Position numbers and translations under genes: made by a program
The notes under the pieces: generated by a model
What the model was told of the DNA's origin: nothing
What the model saw: only the letters and a program-made list of their open reading frames with translations
Databases searched by the model: none
Part shown: in pieces, positions 1 through 6,316 of the stretch
Layout: every line of letters starts with the position of its first letter
Position numbering within the stretch: the first letter of the stretch is position 1
Origin: a bacterium
GTDB taxonomy: Bacteria; Patescibacteriota; Gracilibacteria; UBA1369; GCA-2718715
Assembly: GCA_030426295.1 (NCBI GenBank)
Contig: JAUHYY010000003.1
Location: 1-22,948, forward strand
Direction of reading: 5' to 3'
Length of the DNA stretch: 22,948 bases

Positions 1-428
1 TACAACCCAATAAATACACCTGAAATAAATACAGCCTTTGTAAGTAGGTTTATATCTTTTTTATCTAATAAAAGTGTTAATAGGAATAACCAAACAAAAA
101 TGTAACCGTACGTAATTATTCCAAGTCCCCTTCCAAATGTACCGAAGACTGACACAATGTAAGCCTCGTTGATAAAAGTAGATACAAGAACCGATATAGC
201 AAGCAGAACAATTAAGCGAGTTATCTTAGAGTCCCAGATTTTGTTAATTGTTATTTTTTTTCTTTGGAATATACAAATTGAGGTAATCAAAATGTTTAAA
301 AGAATCGCCGAACGCAAAAATAGCTCTTTCCCTTGAGTAAAAGGTTGGCTAATACCTGGGAAAAGAGCTATTGGTAGAAGAATTAATATAATGAAAACTA
401 TCCACGTATTTATTCTTCTTATTTTCAT
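1..428 (-). CDS. O-antigen ligase-like membrane protein, N-terminal part (runs off the window)
   Basis: An open frame starts at ATG 428 on the minus strand and is still open at base 1 (about 142 residues). The protein starts with a basic stub (MKIRRINTW) and then hydrophobic segments at about residues 9-24, 40-55, 70-84 and 100-122. It has the pattern LFPGISQPFTQGKELFLR and later FGTFGRGLGIITY. Both resemble the first helices of O-antigen ligase/O-oligosaccharyltransferase-like proteins (WaaL/PglL/Wzy_C superfamily), which have a 'K-E-x-x-x-R' segment and an 'S-x-F-G-x-x-x-R-x-x-G' segment near the N terminus. Such enzymes move lipid-linked glycans on the outer face of the membrane. The gene begins 6 bases after the stop of the repeat-protein gene, so the two are probably co-transcribed. 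The catalytic periplasmic loop is outside the window, so the family call is moderate. Confidence 0.6.
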   Translation of the reverse strand, partial: MKIRRINTWIVFIILILLPIALFPGISQPFTQGKELFLRSAILLNILITSICIFQRKKITINKIWDSKITRLIVLLAISVLVSTFINEAYIVSVFGTFGRGLGIITYGYIFVWLFLLTLLLDKKDINLLTKAVFISGVFIGL

Positions 429-434
429 TATTTA

Positions 435-974
435 TTATCTTCGATATCTTTTGCTTTTCGATCTTGCTTTCTTTTTCTTTTCGTATCTTTCGCAGAATTT
501 ATCTATTCTTCTATCGTTTGCAACTCTAGATGCAACTCTAGATGAAGTATCAGATGTTACTTCAGACGAAACCTCAGATGATACTTCAGACGCTACATCT
601 GATCCTACTTCTGACGCTACATCAGATGCTACGATACTTGTTCCGCCTCTAGATGTTACCTCAGATGATACCTCTGAAGTTACTTCAGATGAAACTTCAG
701 AAGTTACCTCAGATGATACTTCAGATGATACTTCTGAAGCTGCTCTTGTAGGAACGTCCGATGCTACAACTGAAACAAAATATCTTGAAACTCTTCTTGC
801 AGCAGATGGTTCGCTATCACCTTCTTCATGCGATTCACACATATCTTCAATTCTTTCTGCCATTCTTGAACTACCATAGAAGCTTCCCATTAGGAATGTT
901 GGATTAACTGATACTAGAAGTGCAGCAACAACTCCAACAACTAGTAATGTTAAACCTAGTTTTTTCGTTTTCAT
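435..974 (-). CDS. Secreted or membrane-anchored Ser/Thr-rich tetrapeptide-repeat protein
   Basis: 179 residues, function not recognised. The layout is clear. A Lys-rich N terminus and hydrophobic segment at about residues 6-23 look like a signal peptide or anchor. A short linker has Cys46 and several acidic residues. Residues 68-152 are a tetrapeptide repeat of the form S-[E/D]-V-[S/T/A], with two near-perfect blocks (80-108 and 117-141) separated by an RGGTSIV insert. A strongly basic tail (166-179, KKKKARSKSKRYRR) follows Cys161. The repeat gives a Ser/Thr every second residue or so, as in surface stalks or O-glycosylated linkers. It lies between a glycosyltransferase gene and a ligase-like gene on the same strand. 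The opposite strand is also open across the repeat, but the minus frame is preferred because it has the signal-like start and the operon orientation. Confidence 0.75.
   Translation of the reverse strand: MKTKKLGLTLLVVGVVAALLVSVNPTFLMGSFYGSSRMAERIEDMCESHEEGDSEPSAARRVSRYFVSVVASDVPTRAASEVSSEVSSEVTSEVSSEVTSEVSSEVTSRGGTSIVASDVASEVGSDVASEVSSEVSSEVTSDTSSRVASRVANDRRIDKFCERYEKKKKARSKSKRYRR
519..773 (-). repeat. 12-bp in-frame tandem repeat encoding S-[ED]-V-[STA]
   Basis: About 20 imperfect units of 12 bases (forward-strand theme ACTTCAGATGAT) encode residues 68-152 of the repeat protein. Codon choice for Ser, Glu/Asp and Val varies between units, so the array is partly diverged at DNA level while the protein pattern is kept. 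Confidence 0.8.
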
Positions 975-1032
975 AAATTTAATTTTAAAAAGTTGAAGTA
1001 ATTTTATTCTAATACTTCTAATTGTGCAAATT

Positions 1033-2058
1033 TTACCTGATTTTCCGTAATACCCTATCCCCTACAGCTTTCCACGTGAAATTCTTGGCCCATTTTATTC
1101 CGGCCTCGTAGTTTGGTTTTGCTTTTAGTGATTTTAGGATTGTTTCAGCGATCGAATCTACATCGTCAGGATTGAAGTATGTTGCTTGTTTGCCTCCAGC
1201 TTCTGGTAGTGATGATCGGTCTGAGCATGCGACTTTTGTTCCGCTGGCTAGAGCTTCGATTACAGGGATTCCAAATCCTTCGTAAAATGATGGGTATACA
1301 AAAAGTTCTGCCACTGAGTAGAGTTCTTCTAAATCTGCAACGTATCCTTGCATGTGAACCCTGTTTGAGAGGTTGTTTGCTTTAATGTATTTTTCGATTT
1401 CGGCAGATCCTTTGCTTTTTCCGCCTACAATAACTAAGTGATGATCGATCTGATCCTTAATTTTATCGAATGCTTGTACTAGTCCTAAAATGTTTTTTCG
1501 AGGTAGGAGTGTTGAAACAGTTAATATAATTTTTTCTTTGTTTTGGGTTGGCTTGAACTTTTCTGTATTAACTCCACAATGAGTTACTGAGATTTTAAAG
1601 TTGTCTGTGCGTGGGAACAATGTGAGTAGGTCTTTCTTTGTGTTGTTTGATACAGTAAAAATGTTCTCGGCTTTTTTGAGTAACTTTGGTAAGGCGAACT
1701 TTTCTATAAGTTTTGCTTTTAGGTTGTGTCCTTTTGGATAAATAAAACATATAAGATCATGAACTACTATTGAAAATGGGGTGTCATCTAAAAATAGTGG
1801 GGTTAAGAAACTTGTTGGTGAGAGGTAGTGATCTAACTCGTTTCGTTTTGCATATGCTGCTGCTGCCAAGTGCCATCTGAATCCAGATTTGTCTATAACT
1901 ACTACATTCTCGAATAGATCTGTTGGTTTATCGCTTAATAAAATCCATTCTACTGATTTATCTTTAGTTAGTTCCCTAGCAAGGTTGAGGTTGTAGATCC
2001 CCTTTCCTGCTGGATTGTCTGCAACTGCTTCTCGTATGTCTATTGCGATTTTTTTCAT
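1033..2058 (-). CDS. Glycosyltransferase, GT4 family (GT-B fold)
   Basis: 341 residues. It transfers a sugar from a nucleotide-sugar donor to a glycan, lipid or protein acceptor at the inner membrane face. The N-terminal half has the Rossmann start MKKIAIDIREAVADNPAGKGIYNL, with the Gly-rich acceptor-side loop. The C-terminal donor domain has the standard GT4 pieces: ILTVSTLLPRKNILGL, VIVGGKS, VHMQGYVADLEELYSVAELFVYPS and YEGFGIPVIEALASGTKVACSDRSSLPE with the donor-binding E-x7-E region. Length matches compact GT4 enzymes. It is the first gene of a three-gene minus-strand operon with the repeat protein and the ligase-like gene. ATG at 2058 has no Shine-Dalgarno sequence. Donor and acceptor cannot be told from sequence. 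Confidence 0.9.
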   Translation of the reverse strand: MKKIAIDIREAVADNPAGKGIYNLNLARELTKDKSVEWILLSDKPTDLFENVVVIDKSGFRWHLAAAAYAKRNELDHYLSPTSFLTPLFLDDTPFSIVVHDLICFIYPKGHNLKAKLIEKFALPKLLKKAENIFTVSNNTKKDLLTLFPRTDNFKISVTHCGVNTEKFKPTQNKEKIILTVSTLLPRKNILGLVQAFDKIKDQIDHHLVIVGGKSKGSAEIEKYIKANNLSNRVHMQGYVADLEELYSVAELFVYPSFYEGFGIPVIEALASGTKVACSDRSSLPEAGGKQATYFNPDDVDSIAETILKSLKAKPNYEAGIKWAKNFTWKAVGDRVLRKIR

Positions 2059-2062
2059 AACT

Positions 2063-2091
2063 TTGACAGAATGTTTTTATAAAGATAAATT
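2063..2091 (+). promoter_or_regulatory. Possible sigma70-type promoter for the membrane protein gene
   Basis: A perfect -35 box TTGACA (2063-2068) is followed after 17 bases by TAAATT (2086-2091), which matches the -10 consensus at 4 of 6 positions. It points towards the gene starting at 2126 and would give a leader of about 28 bases. It is tentative because of the weak -10. Confidence 0.35.
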
Positions 2092-2125
2092 GTCTTTAGA
2101 ATAATTTTAGTTAATCTCGGTAAGG

Positions 2126-2794
2126 ATGTTAAGCAAGGCTAGCGAGAAATACAAGAATTTACCTGCGAGGTATAAAGCAATGTACTTAGGTATAACTGTC
2201 TCATCGGTTTCGCTTTTTATGCCTTGGTACTCTGATGTGGATGCTTTCAATGCTGGAGCTAGCTATTTAGGTATTACTGGTCCTACAGCAATGATGGGCG
2301 TAAGCTTACTTATTTTAAATGTTATTACAATAGGATTGATCACTTTTAAGTTCCGATTTAAACGTGAAGCTAAGCTGCCAATGTCGCGAAGAGTTTTAGA
2401 AAAATTACATGGTCCAGCGTATTTATATATGGTGTTTCTAATGATGTCTGTTTATTTCAGTGATGACTTTGGCATTAACCTTGCGAATAAGACAGCTGGA
2501 TTCGGTGCATACATTGGTGGTACTGGTGCATTTATTTCAACAATTGGAGGTCTTAGAAAACAAAAAGAAATAGAAGAAGTCTTACCTGAGATTGTTGAAG
2601 ATATAGTTTCTGAAAATACTGATGCAACTCGAGAAATGTGGGCTGAACAGCAAGAAATTGCTCGTAAACTAGAACAAAGACAAAGGCAACCGATTACTCC
2701 ACCATCTACTGATCAAGTCTATAGCGATCACTTGCGCGAACAAAATCCAGAGACTAAAGTGAATGAGAATCATATGATAAGAACAGGTTTATAA
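2126..2794 (+). CDS. Four-helix membrane protein of unknown function
   Basis: 222 residues, not recognised. Hydrophobic segments lie at about residues 18-36, 48-76, 97-112 and 124-142. A loop after the first helix carries PWYSDVDAFNAG. After the last helix there is a soluble tail of about 75 residues rich in Glu, Gln and Arg (EIEEVLPEIVEDIV and AEQQEIARKLEQRQRQ), which may be coiled coil. The sequence GGTAAGG sits directly against the ATG, too close to be a normal ribosome site. The stop overlaps the start of the zinc-ribbon gene by one base (TAATG), so the two are translationally coupled and may work together. Confidence 0.8.
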   Translation: MLSKASEKYKNLPARYKAMYLGITVSSVSLFMPWYSDVDAFNAGASYLGITGPTAMMGVSLLILNVITIGLITFKFRFKREAKLPMSRRVLEKLHGPAYLYMVFLMMSVYFSDDFGINLANKTAGFGAYIGGTGAFISTIGGLRKQKEIEEVLPEIVEDIVSENTDATREMWAEQQEIARKLEQRQRQPITPPSTDQVYSDHLREQNPETKVNENHMIRTGL

Positions 2795-2997
2795 TGACTG
2801 AAGAAAAAACAGAAGAACAAGTAGTTGATCCTGATGCTAATAAGATCACCTTTTATTGTAAGGACTGTAAAGAAGTAGCAGAGGTTCATAGAGATGGTAA
2901 AAAGTACGTTTTTAACTGCAAGCAATGTGGAGGAAAGAACGTAGTTTATGGAACAAAAAGAGGCATAATGGATTACTTCCATTTAAAGAATATTTAA
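2794..2997 (+). CDS. Small zinc-ribbon protein
   Basis: 67 residues. After an acidic lead of about 15 residues it has FYCKDCKEV and, 20 residues on, FNCKQCGGKN: two C-x2-C pairs that would bind one zinc ion. A basic stretch and a C-terminal segment, GTKRGIMDYFHLKNI, follow. Zinc ribbons of this size bind nucleic acid or proteins; the target is unknown. It is coupled to the upstream membrane-protein gene by a one-base TAATG overlap and is followed by the recA promoter. Confidence 0.8.
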   Translation: MTEEKTEEQVVDPDANKITFYCKDCKEVAEVHRDGKKYVFNCKQCGGKNVVYGTKRGIMDYFHLKNI

Positions 2998-3043
2998 TTT
3001 TGGTTTAAATAGAGCCAATTATTATCAATTTGTAAAAATTATG

Positions 3044-3072
3044 TTGACGGTGAGAGCGCACTCACCTATACT
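3044..3072 (+). promoter_or_regulatory. recA promoter
   Basis: TTGACG (3044-3049), a 17-base spacer, and TATACT (3067-3072) form a near-consensus housekeeping promoter. The predicted start near 3079 leaves a leader of about 27 bases (A-rich, without Shine-Dalgarno) before the recA ATG. The spacer is almost filled by a palindrome, listed separately. Confidence 0.75.
3049..3066 (+). promoter_or_regulatory. Palindromic operator in the recA promoter spacer (candidate SOS box)
   Basis: GGTGAGAGCGCACTCACC: 6-base arms GGTGAG/CTCACC are perfect, and the centre GCGC is itself palindromic, so 16 of 18 positions are symmetric. It lies exactly between the -35 and -10 boxes, where a bound repressor would block RNA polymerase. 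It is not the E. coli (CTG-N8-CAG), Gram-positive (GAAC-N4-GTTC) or alphaproteobacterial LexA site, nor CIRCE. A role in DNA-damage control is inferred from its position only. Confidence 0.6.
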
Positions 3073-3105
3073 CATTTTACAAAAACAAAATTTAACCAAA
3101 TAAAA

Positions 3106-4143
3106 ATGGCGGACAGCAAAACAACAAAAGCAGAACAAAAAGTAAAAGACCAAAAATCACAGTCTATGGATCTTGCTCTTGCTCAAATTGAAAAGAACTT
3201 TGGTAAAGGTTCTATTATGAAACTTGGTGCTCAAGAAAAGATTAATATTGAAACTATTCCTACTGGTTCCCTATCTCTTGATCTTGCACTAGGTGGTGGG
3301 ATTCCAAAAGGTAGAATCACAGAAATTTATGGTCCAGAAAGTTCTGGTAAAACTACACTTACACTTCATATTATTGCTGAAGCTCAAAAACAGGGTGGTC
3401 AAGCTGCCTTCATCGATGCTGAGCATGCATTAGACCCTGAATATGCAAGAAAGATTGGTGTAGATATTGATAATCTTCTTGTTTCACAGCCAGACAGTGG
3501 TGAACAAGCTCTAGAAATTACTGAAACACTTGTTCGATCAAATGCTGTAGATGTTATTGTTGTTGATTCTGTAGCTGCACTTACTCCAAGAGCTGAAATC
3601 GAAGGTGAGATGGGAGACAGTCACATGGGTCTTCAAGCTCGTCTAATGAGTCAGGCTTTAAGAAAGCTTACTGCTGCTGTTAGTAAATCAAATGTATCAA
3701 TTATCTTCATTAACCAAATCAGAATGAAGATCGGTGTAATGTTTGGTAACCCTGAAACAACTACTGGTGGTAATGCGCTTAAATTCTACTCTTCTGTAAG
3801 AATGGAGATCAGATCAGCAGGTAAAATTGAAGGTAATGGTCCAAACGGTAAAATACTAGTTGGTAATAAAACTAAAGTTAAAGTAGTTAAGAATAAGATT
3901 GCTCCCCCATTCAAGATTGCTGAGTTCGATATTATGTTCAACAAAGGGATCTCATACGAAGGTGACCTGATTAATCTTGCTGATGAATACAACGTAACTC
4001 GTAAGAGTGGTGCATTCTATTCTTATAAAGATGAAACTATCGGGCAAGGTCGTGAAAATGCAAAGATCTATCTTAAAGAAAACCCTAAAGTAGCTAAAGA
4101 AATTGAGAAAGAAGTTATTAAATTAGCTAAAGAAGTAGCATAA
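3106..4143 (+). CDS. recA: RecA recombinase
   Basis: 345 residues, full length. It forms ATP-dependent filaments on single-stranded DNA, carries out strand exchange and is the co-protease of the SOS response. The Walker A box GPESSGKT is at residues 76-83. Walker B VIVVDSVAAL, the L1 region MGDSHMGLQARLMSQALRKL, and the L2 region with FGNPETTTGGNALKFY are all intact. The first 20 residues are a Lys/Gln-rich extension before the conserved FGKGSIMKLG segment. The C-terminal domain is short and ends KLAKEVA, without the very acidic tail of E. coli RecA. It has its own promoter with a palindromic operator and is followed after 2 bases by recX. Confidence 0.98.
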   Translation: MADSKTTKAEQKVKDQKSQSMDLALAQIEKNFGKGSIMKLGAQEKINIETIPTGSLSLDLALGGGIPKGRITEIYGPESSGKTTLTLHIIAEAQKQGGQAAFIDAEHALDPEYARKIGVDIDNLLVSQPDSGEQALEITETLVRSNAVDVIVVDSVAALTPRAEIEGEMGDSHMGLQARLMSQALRKLTAAVSKSNVSIIFINQIRMKIGVMFGNPETTTGGNALKFYSSVRMEIRSAGKIEGNGPNGKILVGNKTKVKVVKNKIAPPFKIAEFDIMFNKGISYEGDLINLADEYNVTRKSGAFYSYKDETIGQGRENAKIYLKENPKVAKEIEKEVIKLAKEVA

Positions 4144-4145
4144 AT

Positions 4146-4613
4146 ATGGCTGAATACTCATCAGAAATATTTAACAAAGCCTGTGATTACTTGTCTCGAC
4201 GAGATCACAGTGAAGTAGAACTTAGAAAGAAGCTTCGAAGGAAATTCTCCGAAGCTTCTTTAGCTGAAATTAACTTAGTGCTTGATAAGCTTAAAGAGCT
4301 TGGGTTTCAGTCTGATGCTAGGTTTACTGAGTCTTTTGTTAGAACTAAGTACTACTCTAAGAATGGGCCTGTGAAGATTATGTATGAGCTAAAGAAGAAA
4401 GGTATTAAGAAAAAGATTGAGTTTGATGAGTTCAACTTTGATGAGACTGCACTGCAATTTGCAAAGGTTAGATATGCTGGGCAACTACAAAAGTATGAAA
4501 CTTATGACCGAGAGCAAAAGCTTAAGCTTAAAGAGAAGATGTACAGGGGGTTGGCAGGTAGAGGGTTTAAGTATGAGACTATTAAGAAGGTTATTGGGAA
4601 GCTTTTTGAGTAA
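4146..4613 (+). CDS. recX: RecX-family RecA regulator
   Basis: 155 residues, within the RecX family range. RecX binds the groove of RecA filaments and limits their growth. The N terminus has the family pattern ACDYLSRRDHSEVELRKKLRRKF, followed by LDKLKELGFQSDARFTESFVR and the later helical repeats (MYELKKKGI; YRGLAGRGFKYETI). The protein is highly basic. It starts 2 bases after the recA stop in the same transcript, the common recA-recX arrangement. Confidence 0.92.
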   Translation: MAEYSSEIFNKACDYLSRRDHSEVELRKKLRRKFSEASLAEINLVLDKLKELGFQSDARFTESFVRTKYYSKNGPVKIMYELKKKGIKKKIEFDEFNFDETALQFAKVRYAGQLQKYETYDREQKLKLKEKMYRGLAGRGFKYETIKKVIGKLFE

Positions 4614-4620
4614 AGTTCCC

Positions 4621-4649
4621 TTGCATAGTTACATGTTTGATTGTAATAT
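4621..4649 (+). promoter_or_regulatory. Weak candidate promoter for nusA
   Basis: TTGCAT (4621-4626), 17 bases, then TAATAT (4644-4649). Spacing is ideal but both boxes are weak matches. If real, the transcript would contain the hairpin at 4660-4685 as its leader. Confidence 0.25.
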
Positions 4650-4659
4650 TCGGTTGCGA

Positions 4660-4696
4660 GATCAAGGTTATATTCAGCCTTGGTCGTTTTCATTTT
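4660..4696 (+). terminator. Hairpin with T-rich tail between recX and nusA (terminator or nusA attenuator)
   Basis: GATCAAGG (4660-4667) pairs with CCTTGGTC (4678-4685) over 8 base pairs, one of them G-U in RNA, around a 10-base loop. It is followed by GTTTTCATTTT (4686-4696). The shape is that of an intrinsic terminator with an interrupted U tract. It lies 22 bases before the nusA start, so it could end recA-recX transcripts or attenuate nusA. Confidence 0.5.
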
Positions 4697-4707
4697 AATC
4701 AAATCAC

Positions 4708-5994
4708 ATGCAATCACACTTTCTAGCAGCAATTAATCAGTTAGTTGCTGAAAAAAATCTTCCTAAAGAAATAGTATTTGAGACTATTGAAGCTGCGCTA
4801 AAAGCTGCTTATAGAAAAGACTACGGTAGTAAAGATCAAGAACTTGAAGTAGAACTTTCTGACAATGGTGAGAACGCTACTATTTATATTGTTAAAGAGG
4901 TTGTTGATGATGGTGTGAGAAATGACGATCTAGAGATTAGTGTTGAGAATGCTAAGAAATACAAGAAAAGCGCTAAAGCTGGTGACATGATTAAGATTGA
5001 TGTGACTCCACTTGAGTATGGAAGAATTGCTGCTCAAGCTGCTAAACAAGTGATTATCCAAAGATTGCAAGAAGCTGAGAGAACTATCATGTACGAAGAG
5101 TTCAAAGATAGAGAAAATGAGCTATTGAATGCTCAAATTCATAGAGTACAAAATGAAAACGTGTTTGTTGACCTTGGTAAAATCATTGTTGAGCTTCCAA
5201 AGGATCATCAAATTAGAAATGAAAGATACTACGCTGGGCAAAGAATTAAGCTTTACCTAGATAAAGTAATTAAAACTACTAAGGGTCCAAGACTACTGAT
5301 TTCTAGAACTCATCCAGGGCTTGTACAAAAGCTTCTTGAGCTTGAGATTCCTGAAGTTTCTGAAGGTGTTGTTGAGATCAAGTCTATTGCACGTGATCCA
5401 GGTGTGAGATCTAAGATTGCGGTTGCATCTAATGATGAACAAATTGATCCAATCGGTTCATGTGTTGGTCAAAAAGGTGTGAGAATCCAAAGTCTTATGG
5501 ATGAACTTAACGGTGAAAGAATTGATGTAATTAAATGGGATGAAAACAAAGTTAACTTCCTTAAATCAGCTCTTGCTCCTGCTAAGATCTCATTCATTGA
5601 TATTGATGAAGAAGCAAACTTAGCTAAAGTTTATGTTGAAGAAGATCAAAGACCACTTGCTATTGGTAAGAGCGGTCAAAATGTAAGACTTGCTTCTAAA
5701 CTTATTGGTATGGAAGTAGATATTCTTGATGTTGCTGATCTATCTGAAGAAGAAAGACAAAAAATGGTTGAAGCTGGTATTAAGGTAGAAACTCCTGAAG
5801 GAGAAGAACCCGTAGTACAAGAAGTTACTATAGAAAGCCTTGAAATTGATCAAAAATACATTGATGCCCTTAACGAAGCTAACTTGAATCAAGTTGCTCA
5901 ACTTAAAGGTCTTACAGCTACTGATCTAGCTACAATCGATGGAATCGATGAAGAAGGTGGTGCAGCTATACATGAAGCAGTTAAAAACGCCTAA
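4708..5994 (+). CDS. nusA: Transcription elongation/termination factor NusA
   Basis: 428 residues. NusA binds RNA polymerase and nascent RNA and controls pausing, hairpin-dependent termination and antitermination. Domains in order: NusA N-terminal polymerase-binding domain (1-125, including EAALKAAYRKDYG), S1 domain (about 130-200, ENVFVDLGKIIVELPK), KH1 with GQKGVRIQSLMDEL, KH2 with GKSGQNVRLASKLIG, and a C-terminal helix-hairpin-helix-like segment (about 380-425, LKGLTATDLATIDGIDEEGG). The single C-terminal repeat is shorter than the two acidic repeats of E. coli NusA. There is no Shine-Dalgarno sequence at the ATG. The usual partners rimP and infB are not adjacent; a four-cysteine mini-protein is coupled to its stop instead. 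Confidence 0.97.
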   Translation: MQSHFLAAINQLVAEKNLPKEIVFETIEAALKAAYRKDYGSKDQELEVELSDNGENATIYIVKEVVDDGVRNDDLEISVENAKKYKKSAKAGDMIKIDVTPLEYGRIAAQAAKQVIIQRLQEAERTIMYEEFKDRENELLNAQIHRVQNENVFVDLGKIIVELPKDHQIRNERYYAGQRIKLYLDKVIKTTKGPRLLISRTHPGLVQKLLELEIPEVSEGVVEIKSIARDPGVRSKIAVASNDEQIDPIGSCVGQKGVRIQSLMDELNGERIDVIKWDENKVNFLKSALAPAKISFIDIDEEANLAKVYVEEDQRPLAIGKSGQNVRLASKLIGMEVDILDVADLSEEERQKMVEAGIKVETPEGEEPVVQEVTIESLEIDQKYIDALNEANLNQVAQLKGLTATDLATIDGIDEEGGAAIHEAVKNA

Positions 5995-6257
5995 TGAGTA
6001 CTAAGTGCCCATATTTTAAAGAAACAATAAACAAACCACTTATAATTGGTGCGTCTGCTAATGAAGTATCCTTAGATGGATTCACAGAGCTGGGTGTGCC
6101 AGTTATTGGTGTTGAAGCCATAGAAGTCAATGGTGCTTGTTTAGCCTTGAGTCAGTCTATACAGGCTGTACTTAAGTCGCATGCAGATATCTTTTGTAAT
6201 GGGGATTTTCCTTCTTGTAGTGTCTATCAGCATGCAGACAGGACGAAATTGAGGTAA
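5994..6257 (+). CDS. Small four-cysteine protein coupled to nusA
   Basis: 87 residues, not recognised with confidence. It starts inside the nusA stop codon (TAATG, one-base overlap), so it is translated with NusA. Cysteines are at residues 5, 49, 68 and 75, in KCPYF, NGACLAL and FCNGDFPSCSVY. Four cysteines in a protein this short, with a C-P-Y start and a C-x6-C-x2-Y end, suggest one bound zinc ion or an iron-sulfur cluster. The middle is a plausible beta-rich fold (PLIIGASANEVSLDG; GVPVIGVEAIEV). The position where many bacteria carry the YlxR RNA-binding protein is suggestive, but I do not see YlxR sequence. Confidence 0.75.
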   Translation: MSTKCPYFKETINKPLIIGASANEVSLDGFTELGVPVIGVEAIEVNGACLALSQSIQAVLKSHADIFCNGDFPSCSVYQHADRTKLR

Positions 6258-6282
6258 AACCCTACTAATTTTGGCTGTTTTT

Positions 6283-6291
6283 TGGTATAAT
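6283..6291 (+). promoter_or_regulatory. Extended -10 promoter for pilB/gspE
   Basis: TGGTATAAT: a perfect TATAAT box with the TG extension one base upstream. No good -35 lies at the expected distance, as is usual for extended -10 promoters. The predicted start near 6298 gives a leader of about 19 bases without a Shine-Dalgarno sequence. Confidence 0.6.
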
Positions 6292-6316
6292 ATAGAGATA
6301 AATTATATCTCAACCA

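Noticed and set aside
391..879. Plus-strand ORF with a hydrophobic start and a T-S-D-x repeat
   Set aside because: It is the antisense reading of the 12-base repeat in the 435-974 minus gene. The minus frame has a better signal-like start and fits the operon.
3049..3066. CIRCE/HrcA element at the recA promoter
   Set aside because: GCACTC is present, but the other half is in the wrong order (GAG before, not GAGTGC after), and the spacing does not fit.
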